Source of the DNA: Tengunoibacter tsumagoiensis
GTDB taxonomy: Bacteria > Chloroflexota > Ktedonobacteria > Ktedonobacterales > Ktedonobacteraceae
Reading direction: 5' to 3'
Assembly (NCBI RefSeq): GCF_003967535.1
Contig: NZ_BIFR01000002.1
Location: forward strand, 1,178,001-1,242,000
Length of the DNA: 64,000 nucleotides
Part shown: positions 53,113 to 60,952 of the stretch, in pieces
How the letters are laid out: each line of letters starts with the position of its first letter
Position numbering within the stretch: the stretch's first letter is position 1
Translations under genes and position numbers: made by a program
Notes under the pieces: model-generated
What the model was told of the DNA's origin: nothing
The model's database searches: none
What the model saw: the letters and a program-made list of their open reading frames with translations, nothing else

Positions 53113-53161
53113 AACATACCTCTATTTCTGCTTCCCAGGAAACTGTAAGTAAGGAGTGATT

Positions 53162-53281
53162 TTATCTGCTAACCGAGCTGCGGCCAATGCCGAGAATCCG
53201 AGCAACCTGCTCAATAGTCAGAAGCGGAGGGCACAACTGAGGAGTGCCAGTACCCTCATCTTGCGTCTTGCGCTTGCACAT
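53162..53281 (-). CDS. Short truncated excisionase-like peptide
   Basis: 39-aa frame: ATG at 53281 with AAGGAAAT upstream, stop TAA at 53162-53164. The second half, PPLLTIEQVARILGIGRSSV, is the first part of an HTH_17 domain, but the protein stops at the end of the recognition helix, so the wing is missing. It lies 49 bases before the full excisionase gene in the same direction. Either a decayed duplicate or a small regulatory peptide; the good ribosome-binding sequence suggests it is translated. Confidence 0.55.
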   Translation of the reverse strand: MCKRKTQDEGTGTPQLCPPLLTIEQVARILGIGRSSVSR

Positions 53282-53404
53282 CACATATTTCCTTTCATAT
53301 CTAGTCAACTATCATCCTGATTGTGTCTGTCATACCCTCCACTTTTTTTGAGGGCCGGAGGTGCGCGTATCGAATGGTTTCCAGCTCTCGGGTAAGAGCA
53401 TGGA

Positions 53405-54505
53405 TTAGAAGGGATGATCCTCATTTTCGATTTCTCCCAACGGTGGCGATGCTTCTAAAGCAACTGTTTTCAGTGGCGAGTCATCTTTATCAGAGGAATC
53501 CGCGCGGGCAGCTAGTGCTTTCAAGACCCCCAGAGCGCTTTGAGCATCGGCTGTCGCACGGTGGGAACCTTCTGGCGTTTCCACTCCCAGCATGTCGCAC
53601 GCCGTCCCCAACTTCTGCCAGGTATAAGAGCGGTAGTAGCTATTCCAGGCTCCGTGATACGCTGCATAGGGCTGCATCAAGTCTTCCCACTTTGCTGAAG
53701 GAAGTCTGTAACCGTATCTCTCGGCAGTCAATCTCAACAGCCTTCTGTCAAAGTCGGCGTTATAGACCAGCACATTGCGGTAGCGACGCAATATTGTCTT
53801 GATGGTAGGCCATACCTCAGGGAAGGTAGGTGCGGTCTGTAACATCTCAGGAGTGATGCCATGGATGTGTGTGGCCAGGTCGTGACGTGCAGGATCTTGC
53901 GGTTGGATCAGTGAGGAGAACACAACAGCACCAGAAGCACTCACAATGGCCAGCTCGATAATCTCATCACTATCGCCCAATCCGGTGGTCTCGCTGTCAA
54001 GAACGACCCATGTGGACGTCTTCTTAATATATTCAGCTGCCCAGAGGCACGCCTCCACCTGCCTCTCTTTCTGTTGGATCTCCCAGCGGCAACCAGGACA
54101 GTGTCCCAGAATCAGATAATGATGCTTATCTCTGCCATGGCTGCTATCGTAGAACCCACATCGCAAGCAGGTGTACGTTTGAACAAGCGCAGCGCGCATT
54201 TTTGTGATAGCCTCACGCTGCCGATCCGTTGGAACACGCCGAGGAACGGCCATCTGAATGTTGTAGAGGTAGCGGATATAGGGAGCCTTCTGGATAAAGT
54301 AGCAACCCTCTGGCTCACCCAGCGGTTTGAGCTTGAGCCTGCGCAGTTGGGTGTAAGTGTAGAGATGCTCTGGCCAGCTTCCATAGAGATAGCGAATAGC
54401 TCCTGGACAGAGTGATGAAGGCTCTTTTTTCCAGTCTCCGAGACAAACACTGCACGTGTAATTGCCGTTGATTTGCTGCGAGAGCACATGCCGCTTTTTT
54501 TCCAT
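53405..54505 (-). CDS. DnaQ-like 3'-5' exonuclease with N-terminal zinc fingers
   Basis: 366 aa from ATG at 54505 (TGAGGAG upstream). The N-terminal about 160 residues have two Cys clusters (CSVCLGDW…LCPG and CLRCGFYD…HCPGC). The DEDDh exonuclease follows: WVVLDSETTGLGDSDEIIEL (Asp/Glu), HIHGITPEM, VLVYNADFDRRLL (Asp), and GSHRATADAQSAL (His, Asp). It could proofread for the element's own polymerase or process nucleic acids. All parts of the active site are intact. Confidence 0.88.
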   Translation of the reverse strand: MEKKRHVLSQQINGNYTCSVCLGDWKKEPSSLCPGAIRYLYGSWPEHLYTYTQLRRLKLKPLGEPEGCYFIQKAPYIRYLYNIQMAVPRRVPTDRQREAITKMRAALVQTYTCLRCGFYDSSHGRDKHHYLILGHCPGCRWEIQQKERQVEACLWAAEYIKKTSTWVVLDSETTGLGDSDEIIELAIVSASGAVVFSSLIQPQDPARHDLATHIHGITPEMLQTAPTFPEVWPTIKTILRRYRNVLVYNADFDRRLLRLTAERYGYRLPSAKWEDLMQPYAAYHGAWNSYYRSYTWQKLGTACDMLGVETPEGSHRATADAQSALGVLKALAARADSSDKDDSPLKTVALEASPPLGEIENEDHPF

Positions 54506-54610
54506 ACGGTTCTCCTCACAAACATACAAAAGACCTCACTATCTTTTCAGACAGAGAGGTCAAACGTTTTACCAGTAATGATTGAAATGGGTGGTCCCGG
54601 ACAGGTGGAT

Positions 54611-55609
54611 CTATACTGCCAGGGTTAACTGTCGAGGTTTATTGAGGTATTGCGGGTCCTGGCGCGGATACCAGGGAGTTTGCCGAAAGTCAGCGAGCCA
54701 GAGGCGTGTGGCCTGCGTATGGCGTGCACGCTCCAGCCCTCGGCAGCCCTGACACTGATCAAAGTGCCCCGTCTTGCAGCTATCACGCACCGGCGGTTGA
54801 TGATACATACCTGGTTTCATGCGCCACTCTGCATAGCCCCAGATACCCCGAACTGGCTGAATAGATGGCCCAACGCTATCCGTCGAAAGGGCAATGCCCC
54901 ACTGATCGCAAAGCCAGAGCAGTTCGCCCAACGCCGGAGCATAGCAGACTCCCCAGATATGAATGCGCTTGACTCCCTGCCCTCCCAGGAAGGGGATTAA
55001 GCGGTACATCGTCTCGCGAAAATGGGGCATAATCTGCGCAGGCATTTTCCCCGTTATACACCAACCACCTAACGCAAAAGTATCTTCTGGCTGAAAGTAA
55101 GCTAACACTCTTTGTGCACAGTCCAGGTACTGTAATGCGGAGACGCCCTGGGCTGAGAGCAGGCAGGAGAGGCCATTACGATGCTGGGAGAGGAAGGCCG
55201 CTGCCTGCACCGTTTCCTCAACAGCATCCCTGGCATCTCCCTCAGACCAACGTCGCTTTCTACGTACAAAGGTTCCGTTCAGTTCGTTCTCATCCCACAT
55301 CTCATCGATGAGAAAGTCATAGCTGGCCCGAGCTGTGACCCGATCGGCATAGCCAAAGCGTTCAGCGTGCCTTTCCTGCTGTTTGAGTGCCTCCGGAAAG
55401 CTCAGACGCTGACCTGGTCCGTCGGAGAAGGCTCCACTATCCTGAATAACCTGAGTGTGGGGGGCAACTTCGACCGAGGTGGTCGTTTTGCTAGTTGTAG
55501 TATTGCCTGTAACTGGAGAGATACAGGCAAAGGGCCCCGTGGCTGGTGCGTGATAGTTCCATCGTTTCTCACACTGACCACAGTAGAGCCGAATAGCTTC
55601 GTTTTCCAT
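54611..55609 (-). CDS. TGT-superfamily protein resembling DpdA (7-deazaguanine transglycosylase)
   Basis: 332 aa with AGGAAAGG before ATG at 55609. Residues 1-30 look like a small zinc knuckle (LYCGQCEKRW). The barrel shows TGT-type landmarks: VIQDSGAFSDG (Asp57, equivalent of the DSGGFQ Asp), then ASYDFLIDE, ALGGWCITGKMP (GGLxxGE-like), RIHIWGVCYAPALGELLW and WGIALSTDSVGPS with a candidate nucleophile Asp244. The end has a Cys/His cluster (SCKTGHFDQCQGC, 277-289). TGTs exchange guanine for 7-deazaguanines in tRNA; phage and island DpdA proteins do so in DNA. A DNA-modifying role on this element is inferred. It sits just downstream of a CRISPR-leader copy. Confidence 0.65.
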   Translation of the reverse strand: MENEAIRLYCGQCEKRWNYHAPATGPFACISPVTGNTTTSKTTTSVEVAPHTQVIQDSGAFSDGPGQRLSFPEALKQQERHAERFGYADRVTARASYDFLIDEMWDENELNGTFVRRKRRWSEGDARDAVEETVQAAAFLSQHRNGLSCLLSAQGVSALQYLDCAQRVLAYFQPEDTFALGGWCITGKMPAQIMPHFRETMYRLIPFLGGQGVKRIHIWGVCYAPALGELLWLCDQWGIALSTDSVGPSIQPVRGIWGYAEWRMKPGMYHQPPVRDSCKTGHFDQCQGCRGLERARHTQATRLWLADFRQTPWYPRQDPQYLNKPRQLTLAV

Positions 55610-55676
55610 AATGGCCTTTCCTCAATGCGCTGCTGTTTGCACCTTGATTATGAAACCGGCAACAGAAGGCCTGTGT
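55610..55676. other. Short gap between the TGT-like gene and leader copy 1
   Basis: 67 bases containing the ribosome-binding region of the TGT-like gene. The whole gene-free stretch 55610-56399 is filled by leader 1 (55677-55856), array 1 (55857-56189) and about 210 AT-rich bases in which nothing was recognised. Confidence 0.5.
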
Positions 55677-55856
55677 TTGCGGGAGGTGGGTGTGGTATTA
55701 GTCGTGAGCTGAACCTCCCGCAAGGCTCTAGAAGCCGTTTGAGAGGAGGATTCCTTAAGAAAGGTTCGAAATTTGACCTCTTCTGTGGGCAAAAAAAGCA
55801 GCCTCCCGCAAAAGCTGGCTTTTAGTGGCTTCTCATGCTACACTAGAGGGAGAGCC
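55677..55856 (+). promoter_or_regulatory. CRISPR leader copy 1 (180 bp)
   Basis: Matches leader copy 2 (58007-58186) over 180 bases without gaps, with about 14 substitutions by eye. Contents in order: an 11-bp perfect inverted repeat (55677-55687 with 55713-55723, TTGCGGGAGGT); a conserved stretch; a hairpin AAAAGCAGC/GCTGGCTTTT at 55794-55823, which on the minus strand is followed by a T-run and so can stop read-through antisense to the array; and an extended -10 TGCTACACT (TACACT at 55839-55844) that would start transcription just before the first repeat. The last 60 bases are almost unchanged between copies. Confidence 0.8.
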
Positions 55857-56189
55857 GTCGAAAAGGGTTCTGGATCTCGGTTGGGATTGTAACGATCACA
55901 GTAGCGTGCAACCCTGCTGCCACCTGGATAGTCGAAAAGGGTTCTGGATCTCGGTTGGGATTGTAACTCGACGGCTGCCACCTCCACAACCTGAAACCCT
56001 GGCTGTCGAAAAAGGTTCTGGATCCCCGTTGGGATTGTAACGGAGGTTGTCGTCTCATTGACGCCGGTGCCCTTTTTTGTCGAAAAGGGTTCTGGATCCC
56101 CGTTGGGATTGTAACCGCATGGTTCGGACGGCTGCCGCCTGCTCTACTGGCAGTCAAAAAGGGCTCTGGATCCCCGTTGGGGTTGTAAC
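55857..56189 (+). CRISPR. CRISPR-like array 1: five 37-bp repeats, four 37-bp spacers
   Basis: Repeats at 55857-55893, 55931-55967, 56005-56041, 56079-56115 and 56153-56189; all four spacers are exactly 37 bases and all differ. The repeat ends GGGATTGTAAC, giving an ATTGTAAC handle like the ATTGAAAC of type I/III crRNAs, which supports plus-strand transcription from the leader. A short GAT-CC…GGGAT dyad is present, weakened by mismatches in some copies. Repeats change stepwise away from the leader. No cas gene is found in the window. Minus-strand frames across the array (NPxGDPEPF repeats) are artefacts of the repeats. Confidence 0.9.
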
Positions 56190-56399
56190 GTATGTTTGAC
56201 ATATATCCGCACATTGTTAATAGGCTAAAGCCGAAAGAGGCTTGCCATCTGGTCTCAAATTGAACTGATCTTATAGAGATAAGCTCTGTACTGAAAAACC
56301 CGCCTAAAAGTTCTTTTCAAGCATTTCCTTTTATTTATTCCATTCTTCTACCTCCACAATATTTCTCTCTTTTAAACGCAAACCATAGATGAGCAAAGC

Positions 56400-57560
56400 T
56401 CATAAGCTATGCTCGATATCCCATAAGTGGTGTTGATGTGGCACTGACATATGAGTGTCTTGTTGGTACCTCTTTTTTCCTTGATTGAGCTCTAGCAGCT
56501 CTTGATAACGAGCAATAATGGCCTCTGGGTCTCTGTATTGGATGGTGATCTGCATAAGATCTGCGACTGCATTTCGGACATCGCTCAGCAGGTGGGCTTC
56601 TTGTCTATTTGGGATCATGGTAGGCCAGCCCTTCGTATATAGAAGGTGTCTGGGTATTCTAGACTCAAGCTGCTCTCTTTGTGCTGCACATTGTCTGGCT
56701 TTTGCCAGGCCTGTGAGTTGCGTTTTACTTAGCAGTTGGGGGGCAATATCTCCAAGCCAGCGATCACTCTGGAAACTAAAGGATGAGGCAATCTCAAGAT
56801 CAACCATCTCTCGATAGATCTCATGATTCGCCGGGTTCATTGCAGAGGCTTTGAGATCATCAAGGCCTGCGAGTATACAGTAGGCGCATGAGACCCGGCT
56901 CATTCCATAGGTAGCGTAAGCCTCATGTAGTGGAAAGTTATGGATACGGTGGTGCGCCAGAACATCCTCCAGCGACCAACTCAGAATGGGAAGCCAGTTA
57001 TAACCTGTGGTTTCAAAAGTGGTACTGGTAAGTCTGACCTGAGGAGCACAGATTGGGGCTTTTGCACGTGCGGAGCTCTCCTGGCGACGAATACCTGCGG
57101 CATTGAGAATAACGGCCTTGGGATAGCGCTCAACAAGATCTCGGCAGATAATGGCTGTTTTGAGCTCGCTGGTACAGAAGCGCATCGAGGCCGTTGACCA
57201 GGGCAAGATGACTTTGACACAGAGTAACTGGCTGTAGCGTTCCACATTTCGTTGCCAGCGAGTTAGCCACCGATCCATCAGATCGCCAGCTTGTCTGCGA
57301 ACAACGATCAGATCAAGCCCAAGACGTGTTGCCAATCGTTCACATGCAGGTAATGAGTCTGGATGTTCTACCCGGCCCAGATCGCTATGTACCAGGATCA
57401 AGGGGCCCTTATGCCCAACCACATTGAGATAAGCTTTGACTTCAAAGGCTGTAACATCGCTATCTTTACCGCCGGAGACTCCAACAGCTACTGGTGAATG
57501 CTTCTCGATCAAGGTAGTAAGTAGTGGCGTCGTTTCAATGTGAGGAAAAGGATACACCAT
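56400..57560 (-). CDS. PAPS-reductase-family ATP-pyrophosphatase (DndC/CysH-like, phage type)
   Basis: 386 aa from ATG at 57560 (GAAGGTG upstream; the frame extends to 57593). PP-loop VAVGVSGGKDSDVTAFEVKA (SGGKDS at 29-34) binds ATP. MRFCTSELKTAIICRDLVER and AAGIRRQESSARAKAP are typical of the phage/DndC-like branch, and SCAYCILAGLDDL supplies a Cys pair. Relatives adenylate a substrate in sulfur transfer, such as DNA phosphorothioation by DndC, or reduce PAPS. No dndB/D/E is nearby. It is 39 bases downstream of the small coiled-coil gene, so they form one operon between the two arrays. Confidence 0.82.
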   Translation of the reverse strand: MVYPFPHIETTPLLTTLIEKHSPVAVGVSGGKDSDVTAFEVKAYLNVVGHKGPLILVHSDLGRVEHPDSLPACERLATRLGLDLIVVRRQAGDLMDRWLTRWQRNVERYSQLLCVKVILPWSTASMRFCTSELKTAIICRDLVERYPKAVILNAAGIRRQESSARAKAPICAPQVRLTSTTFETTGYNWLPILSWSLEDVLAHHRIHNFPLHEAYATYGMSRVSCAYCILAGLDDLKASAMNPANHEIYREMVDLEIASSFSFQSDRWLGDIAPQLLSKTQLTGLAKARQCAAQREQLESRIPRHLLYTKGWPTMIPNRQEAHLLSDVRNAVADLMQITIQYRDPEAIIARYQELLELNQGKKRYQQDTHMSVPHQHHLWDIEHSL

Positions 57561-57599
57561 AATGCACCTTCTTTCTGACTGGAGAATGAGCAATACCGT

Positions 57600-57947
57600 C
57601 TAGAGTGTAAGAAGCGCGAGCTCTTCTGGCGTTCGTAACCAACGACGGTACGCATCTTCTTCGCCTCGATGAACATGGCTTCGAGGGATTTGATACTGAA
57701 TATGCTTTGCCACCCCTTGCGTTTCTAATACGATAGCCTCTGCTACAATGTAAGAGCCATCTGCCCGGCAATGACGATACAAGGCTTGTGGGGCTAGGCG
57801 AAGCCGCTCCTTCTCATAATATTGCGCCTCTTGCTCTAATCGAGCTATTACTTGCGTATGTTCTGCGATAGTTTGTCGCAGTTCTTTGAGGCGTTGAGAA
57901 ACCTGCTCTAAGGAATGATGAGTTAAGGGGTCAATGATCTCTGACAT
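57600..57947 (-). CDS. Small coiled-coil protein, unknown function
   Basis: 115 aa with GAAAGGCAG before ATG at 57947. Residues 10-50 form a heptad-rich helix (EQVSQRLKELRQTIAEHTQV, then IARLEQEAQYYEKERLRL). The C-terminal half (GSYIVAEAIVLETQGVAKHI, then QYQIPRSHVHRGEEDAYRRW) has an acidic/aromatic pattern but no known motif. It precedes the PAPS-reductase-family gene in the same operon and may be its partner or specificity factor (inference). Confidence 0.6.
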   Translation of the reverse strand: MSEIIDPLTHHSLEQVSQRLKELRQTIAEHTQVIARLEQEAQYYEKERLRLAPQALYRHCRADGSYIVAEAIVLETQGVAKHIQYQIPRSHVHRGEEDAYRRWLRTPEELALLTL

Positions 57948-58006
57948 GGCTCTGCCTTTCTCGTTAAAATCTTTTTGATTGAAGAACAGAACATAAGAAA
58001 GTGTTT

Positions 58007-58186
58007 TTGCGGGAGGTAGGTGCGGTGGTGGTCGTGAGCTGAGCCTCCCGCAAGGCTCTAGAAGCAGCTTGAGAGGAGGATTCCTTAAGAAATGCCCGAA
58101 ATTTGACCTCTTATGGGGGCAAAAAAAGCAGCCTCCCGCAAAAGCTGGCTTTTAGTGGCTTCTCATGCTACACTAGAGGAAGAGCC
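58007..58186 (+). promoter_or_regulatory. CRISPR leader copy 2 (180 bp)
   Basis: Second copy of the 180-bp leader. The first inverted repeat begins at 58007; the extended -10 TACACT is at 58169-58174, and the first repeat starts at 58187. As with copy 1, on the minus strand it lies directly upstream of an accessory operon (starting at 57947). It could therefore serve two directions: array transcription to the right, and insulation or promotion of the genes to the left. Confidence 0.8.
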
Positions 58187-58664
58187 GTCAAAAAGGGCTC
58201 TGGATCCCAGTTGGGATTGTAACACAAACCCTTGCCGCGCTGCTTCTCTTGATTTGGTGGTCAAAAAGGGCTCTGGATCCCAGTTGGGATTGTAACACCG
58301 AATCAGCAACGCGCTTAACAAACTCTGGGGTAAGTCAAAAAGGGCTCTGGATCCCAGTTGGGATTGTAACAGGCATCTTGCTTCAATAAGATCTACATAA
58401 TCCTCAGTCAAAAAGGGCTCTGGATCCCAGTTGGGATTGTAACTCTACTGCAATCATATTAATTTACTCTTTCTTAATCGGGTCAAAAAGGGCTCTGGAT
58501 CCCAGTTGGGATTGTAACCGCATTTAACGCGCTTGCGGACAACCCCGTCTGTTCGTCAAAAAGGGCTCTGGATCCCGGTTGGGATTGTAACCGCATTTAA
58601 CGCGCTTGCGGACAACCCCGTCTGTTCGTCAAAAAGGGCTCTGGATCCCGGTTGGGATTGAGAA
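58187..58664 (+). CRISPR. CRISPR-like array 2: seven repeats, last two spacers identical
   Basis: Repeats start at 58187, 58260, 58334, 58407, 58482, 58555 and 58628 (37 bp, GTCAAAAAGGGCTCTGG… ending GGGATTGTAAC). Spacers are 36-38 bases. Spacers 5 (58519-58554) and 6 (58592-58627) are identical over 36 bases. Repeats 1-5 have CCCAG and repeats 6-7 have CCCGG at the dyad centre, and repeat 7 is corrupted after GGGATTG, as expected for the oldest, leader-distal end. ATCCCA-GT-TGGGAT forms a short stem. Same family as array 1. Confidence 0.93.
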
Positions 58665-58689
58665 CTCTGACCATAAACAAACCTTCTCC

Positions 58690-58721
58690 AGGGCTTAGGG
58701 TCCTGGAAGGGATTGAATAAC
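58690..58721 (+). repeat. Decayed leader-distal repeat
   Basis: AGGGCTTAGGGTCCTGGAAG followed by GGATTGAATAAC aligns with the second half of the CRISPR repeat with a few changes and a 2-base insertion. It ends 2 bases before the polymerase gene and may be an eighth, degraded repeat. Confidence 0.4.
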
Positions 58722-58723
58722 AG

Positions 58724-60952
58724 CTACTCCTTCCGCCAATATTCATCTATGAGCACTTCAGCCTCAGGGATATGAACGACTTTGAGGAAGTCTCGGCAGG
58801 CTTGCTCCATGGCTTGCTTGAGAATCTGTTCGGCAGGCTCCAAGAGGTGGTCTGGGCACTCCAGGACGACCTCGTCATGAACGGCTAAGACGAGGGTCAC
58901 TTCTGAGGGCAGGTTCTTCTGAAGAAGGTGGAGCATGCGCTTCATGATATCTGCATTGGTTCCCTGAATCGGATGGTTTTTGGCGGATCTCTCCATGCTT
59001 GCCCTGGTAGCCCTGTCTGTTTTCTCATTGACAATAAAGGGGCGTCTACGACCAGCCAGGGTGACACCATAGCCTCGCCTGAGCGTCTGCTGAGCCGTGA
59101 TACGAAGCCACCGAGCTATCCCAGAATAGGTCTGGAAGTAGGTCTCCATAAGCTGTTTCGCGACATCTTCAGGAATGCCCGCACGATTCGCCAGACCTCG
59201 GGCTCCCATGCCGTAGGCAAGGCCATAGTTGATGGTCTTTGCAAGGGCGCGGGCAGGATACTGGCCTTTGTAGAGGTGTTTTCTGGTGTCGGTCTCTGGA
59301 GGAAGATTGAACATAAGCCTGGCCGTTTCTTCGTGCAGATCGGCCCCTTCAGCGAACATTCGCAAGAGGGTTTCATCGTTGGCTACCTCTGCCAGGATGC
59401 GGAGCTCGATATTAGAGAGGTCCGCTTTGAGTAGCTTATGGCCTGGTGGCGCAATAAAGCACCGACGGATGTTCTCGTCTTCATTCTTCTCTTTCGAGGG
59501 GATCTGTTGAAGGTTGGGTCGGCTACAAATGATGCGGCCAGAGAGGGCTCCGATCTGAGCATAATCACAGCGGAGCCGACCATCACTATCGATCATTTCA
59601 AGCAGGTTCTCTCCAAAGGCGCTCCGGAACTTTTGCAGCTTCTTCCATTGCAGAAGTTTTGCGATGACTGGAAAGGTTCCAGCAAGGGGTTCGAGGGTGT
59701 CCTCGCTGGTGGATGAGACCTCTATTCCCATTGCATTCAACCCTTTAAGAAGCTGGACTGAGGATTTCAGGTTGATCTCAGGCCCTCGAGGAGGCCGTGG
59801 AGAAACCTCATCCCACGCGACCATAGTCTGTTGGTAGGACGAGCTTCTTTGAGGCCCCTTGTTGGAGAAGGCTGTGCTCAATAACTCTGTTAACTCTGCC
59901 TCCAGGTGGAGTTGTCGTTCATATTTCGTGGCCAGGATCTCTCGCCAGAGGGTCTGATCGATGAGTACACCTCTCTGCTCAAGTGCCGTGATCGCCGGGA
60001 TCGCTTGATTCTCAATCGCAACAATGCGTTTAAGGTCGTTTTTCTGTAGTTGCTTTTGTTGCAGTTGACCAATCTGATAGGGGACCTGAATATCTTGAAT
60101 CATGTAGGCCAGCTGCTCTGGTGGAAACGGAGCTGCCCATTCCTCAGGCCGCAAATCTAATCCGGCAAACCATTGGCGAGCCTCTTTTCTGACAGGAAGA
60201 CGATAGCGTGTAGCAACCGCCTGGAGATTGACTGGTACGTCAGGATCGAGTAACCCAACCCCGTGAATAAGTTGTTCAACCAGCATCGTATCGTACATCT
60301 TGCAAAGCTGAATGCCAAAGTGCACTTGTAAGAAGCCTGCATCAAATTTTAGATTGTGCCCAACCCAGGTGACATCGGCTTGTTGGAGGAGGGTGCGTAA
60401 AGCATATCTCCATTGAGCCTGCCATTCCGCGCTCAATCCGTAATAAGGTCGTAGATCCAGGAGAAAAACCTGACCTGGCCTCCCCAATGCAAGGGAGATA
60501 ATTTTCTCTTTATGGGCCTTCAGACCAGTTGTTTCGAGATCTAGACAGATTGGCTTCTTCTCCCTCGAGAGACATTGCTGGATCTCCTCGATATCTTGAA
60601 GAAAGAAATCAGTCTGGGTGATGCGCTTTAAAGCGGGAAGAGTGGCACATTGCTGTTCAGAAATGAGTAAGCGATGGTGTTTGCAAGAGGGGACTCCTGT
60701 ATCGCTATAATATTCAACAGTATTCTTACAGTGGGCGCATGTCTCCTCTTTGGAAGCTGTGGTGTTTGATGTTTCCACAGCGCGTTTTTTCTGCAAGTAC
60801 TCTATCAAGATGGGTTTCTTTTTCGCCAACCACTCCCATTGAACCTCTGTGAGAGACCCTTCCGGGGCTTCTACTCTAAGCGTTGTCTCTCCCATGATGC
60901 TCAGCTGAACCCCCTTTTCGTGGAGTTTTTCAATAATTTCGTGGATGATCAT
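58724..60952 (-). CDS. Family A DNA polymerase with 3'-5' exonuclease and TubC-like N-terminus
   Basis: 742 aa from ATG at 60952, which overlaps the primase stop by 4 bases (AAAGGAG upstream). Residues 1-55 (IIHEIIEKLHEKGVQLSIMG, then LRVEAPEGSLTEVQWEWLAK) resemble the TubC N-terminal docking domain often attached to mobile-element replication proteins. A zinc knuckle follows (C72, C75, C90). The exonuclease domain begins PICLDLETTG (D138, E140). Polymerase motif A is KADLSNIELRILA, motif B RALAKTINYGLAYGMG, motif C VLAVHDEVVLE. No 5' nuclease domain. It probably replicates the element together with the prim-pol protein. Confidence 0.93.
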   Translation of the reverse strand: MIIHEIIEKLHEKGVQLSIMGETTLRVEAPEGSLTEVQWEWLAKKKPILIEYLQKKRAVETSNTTASKEETCAHCKNTVEYYSDTGVPSCKHHRLLISEQQCATLPALKRITQTDFFLQDIEEIQQCLSREKKPICLDLETTGLKAHKEKIISLALGRPGQVFLLDLRPYYGLSAEWQAQWRYALRTLLQQADVTWVGHNLKFDAGFLQVHFGIQLCKMYDTMLVEQLIHGVGLLDPDVPVNLQAVATRYRLPVRKEARQWFAGLDLRPEEWAAPFPPEQLAYMIQDIQVPYQIGQLQQKQLQKNDLKRIVAIENQAIPAITALEQRGVLIDQTLWREILATKYERQLHLEAELTELLSTAFSNKGPQRSSSYQQTMVAWDEVSPRPPRGPEINLKSSVQLLKGLNAMGIEVSSTSEDTLEPLAGTFPVIAKLLQWKKLQKFRSAFGENLLEMIDSDGRLRCDYAQIGALSGRIICSRPNLQQIPSKEKNEDENIRRCFIAPPGHKLLKADLSNIELRILAEVANDETLLRMFAEGADLHEETARLMFNLPPETDTRKHLYKGQYPARALAKTINYGLAYGMGARGLANRAGIPEDVAKQLMETYFQTYSGIARWLRITAQQTLRRGYGVTLAGRRRPFIVNEKTDRATRASMERSAKNHPIQGTNADIMKRMLHLLQKNLPSEVTLVLAVHDEVVLECPDHLLEPAEQILKQAMEQACRDFLKVVHIPEAEVLIDEYWRKE

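Noticed and set aside
55181..55825. Plus-strand 214-codon frame over the TGT-like gene and leader 1
   Set aside because: It is antisense to a well-supported gene and runs through the leader hairpins; no domain features.
55843..56214. Minus-strand frame of 123 codons with repeated NPxGDPEPF-like peptide
   Set aside because: The peptide repeats are the translation of the 37-bp CRISPR repeats; no ribosome-binding site and the spacers are unrelated.
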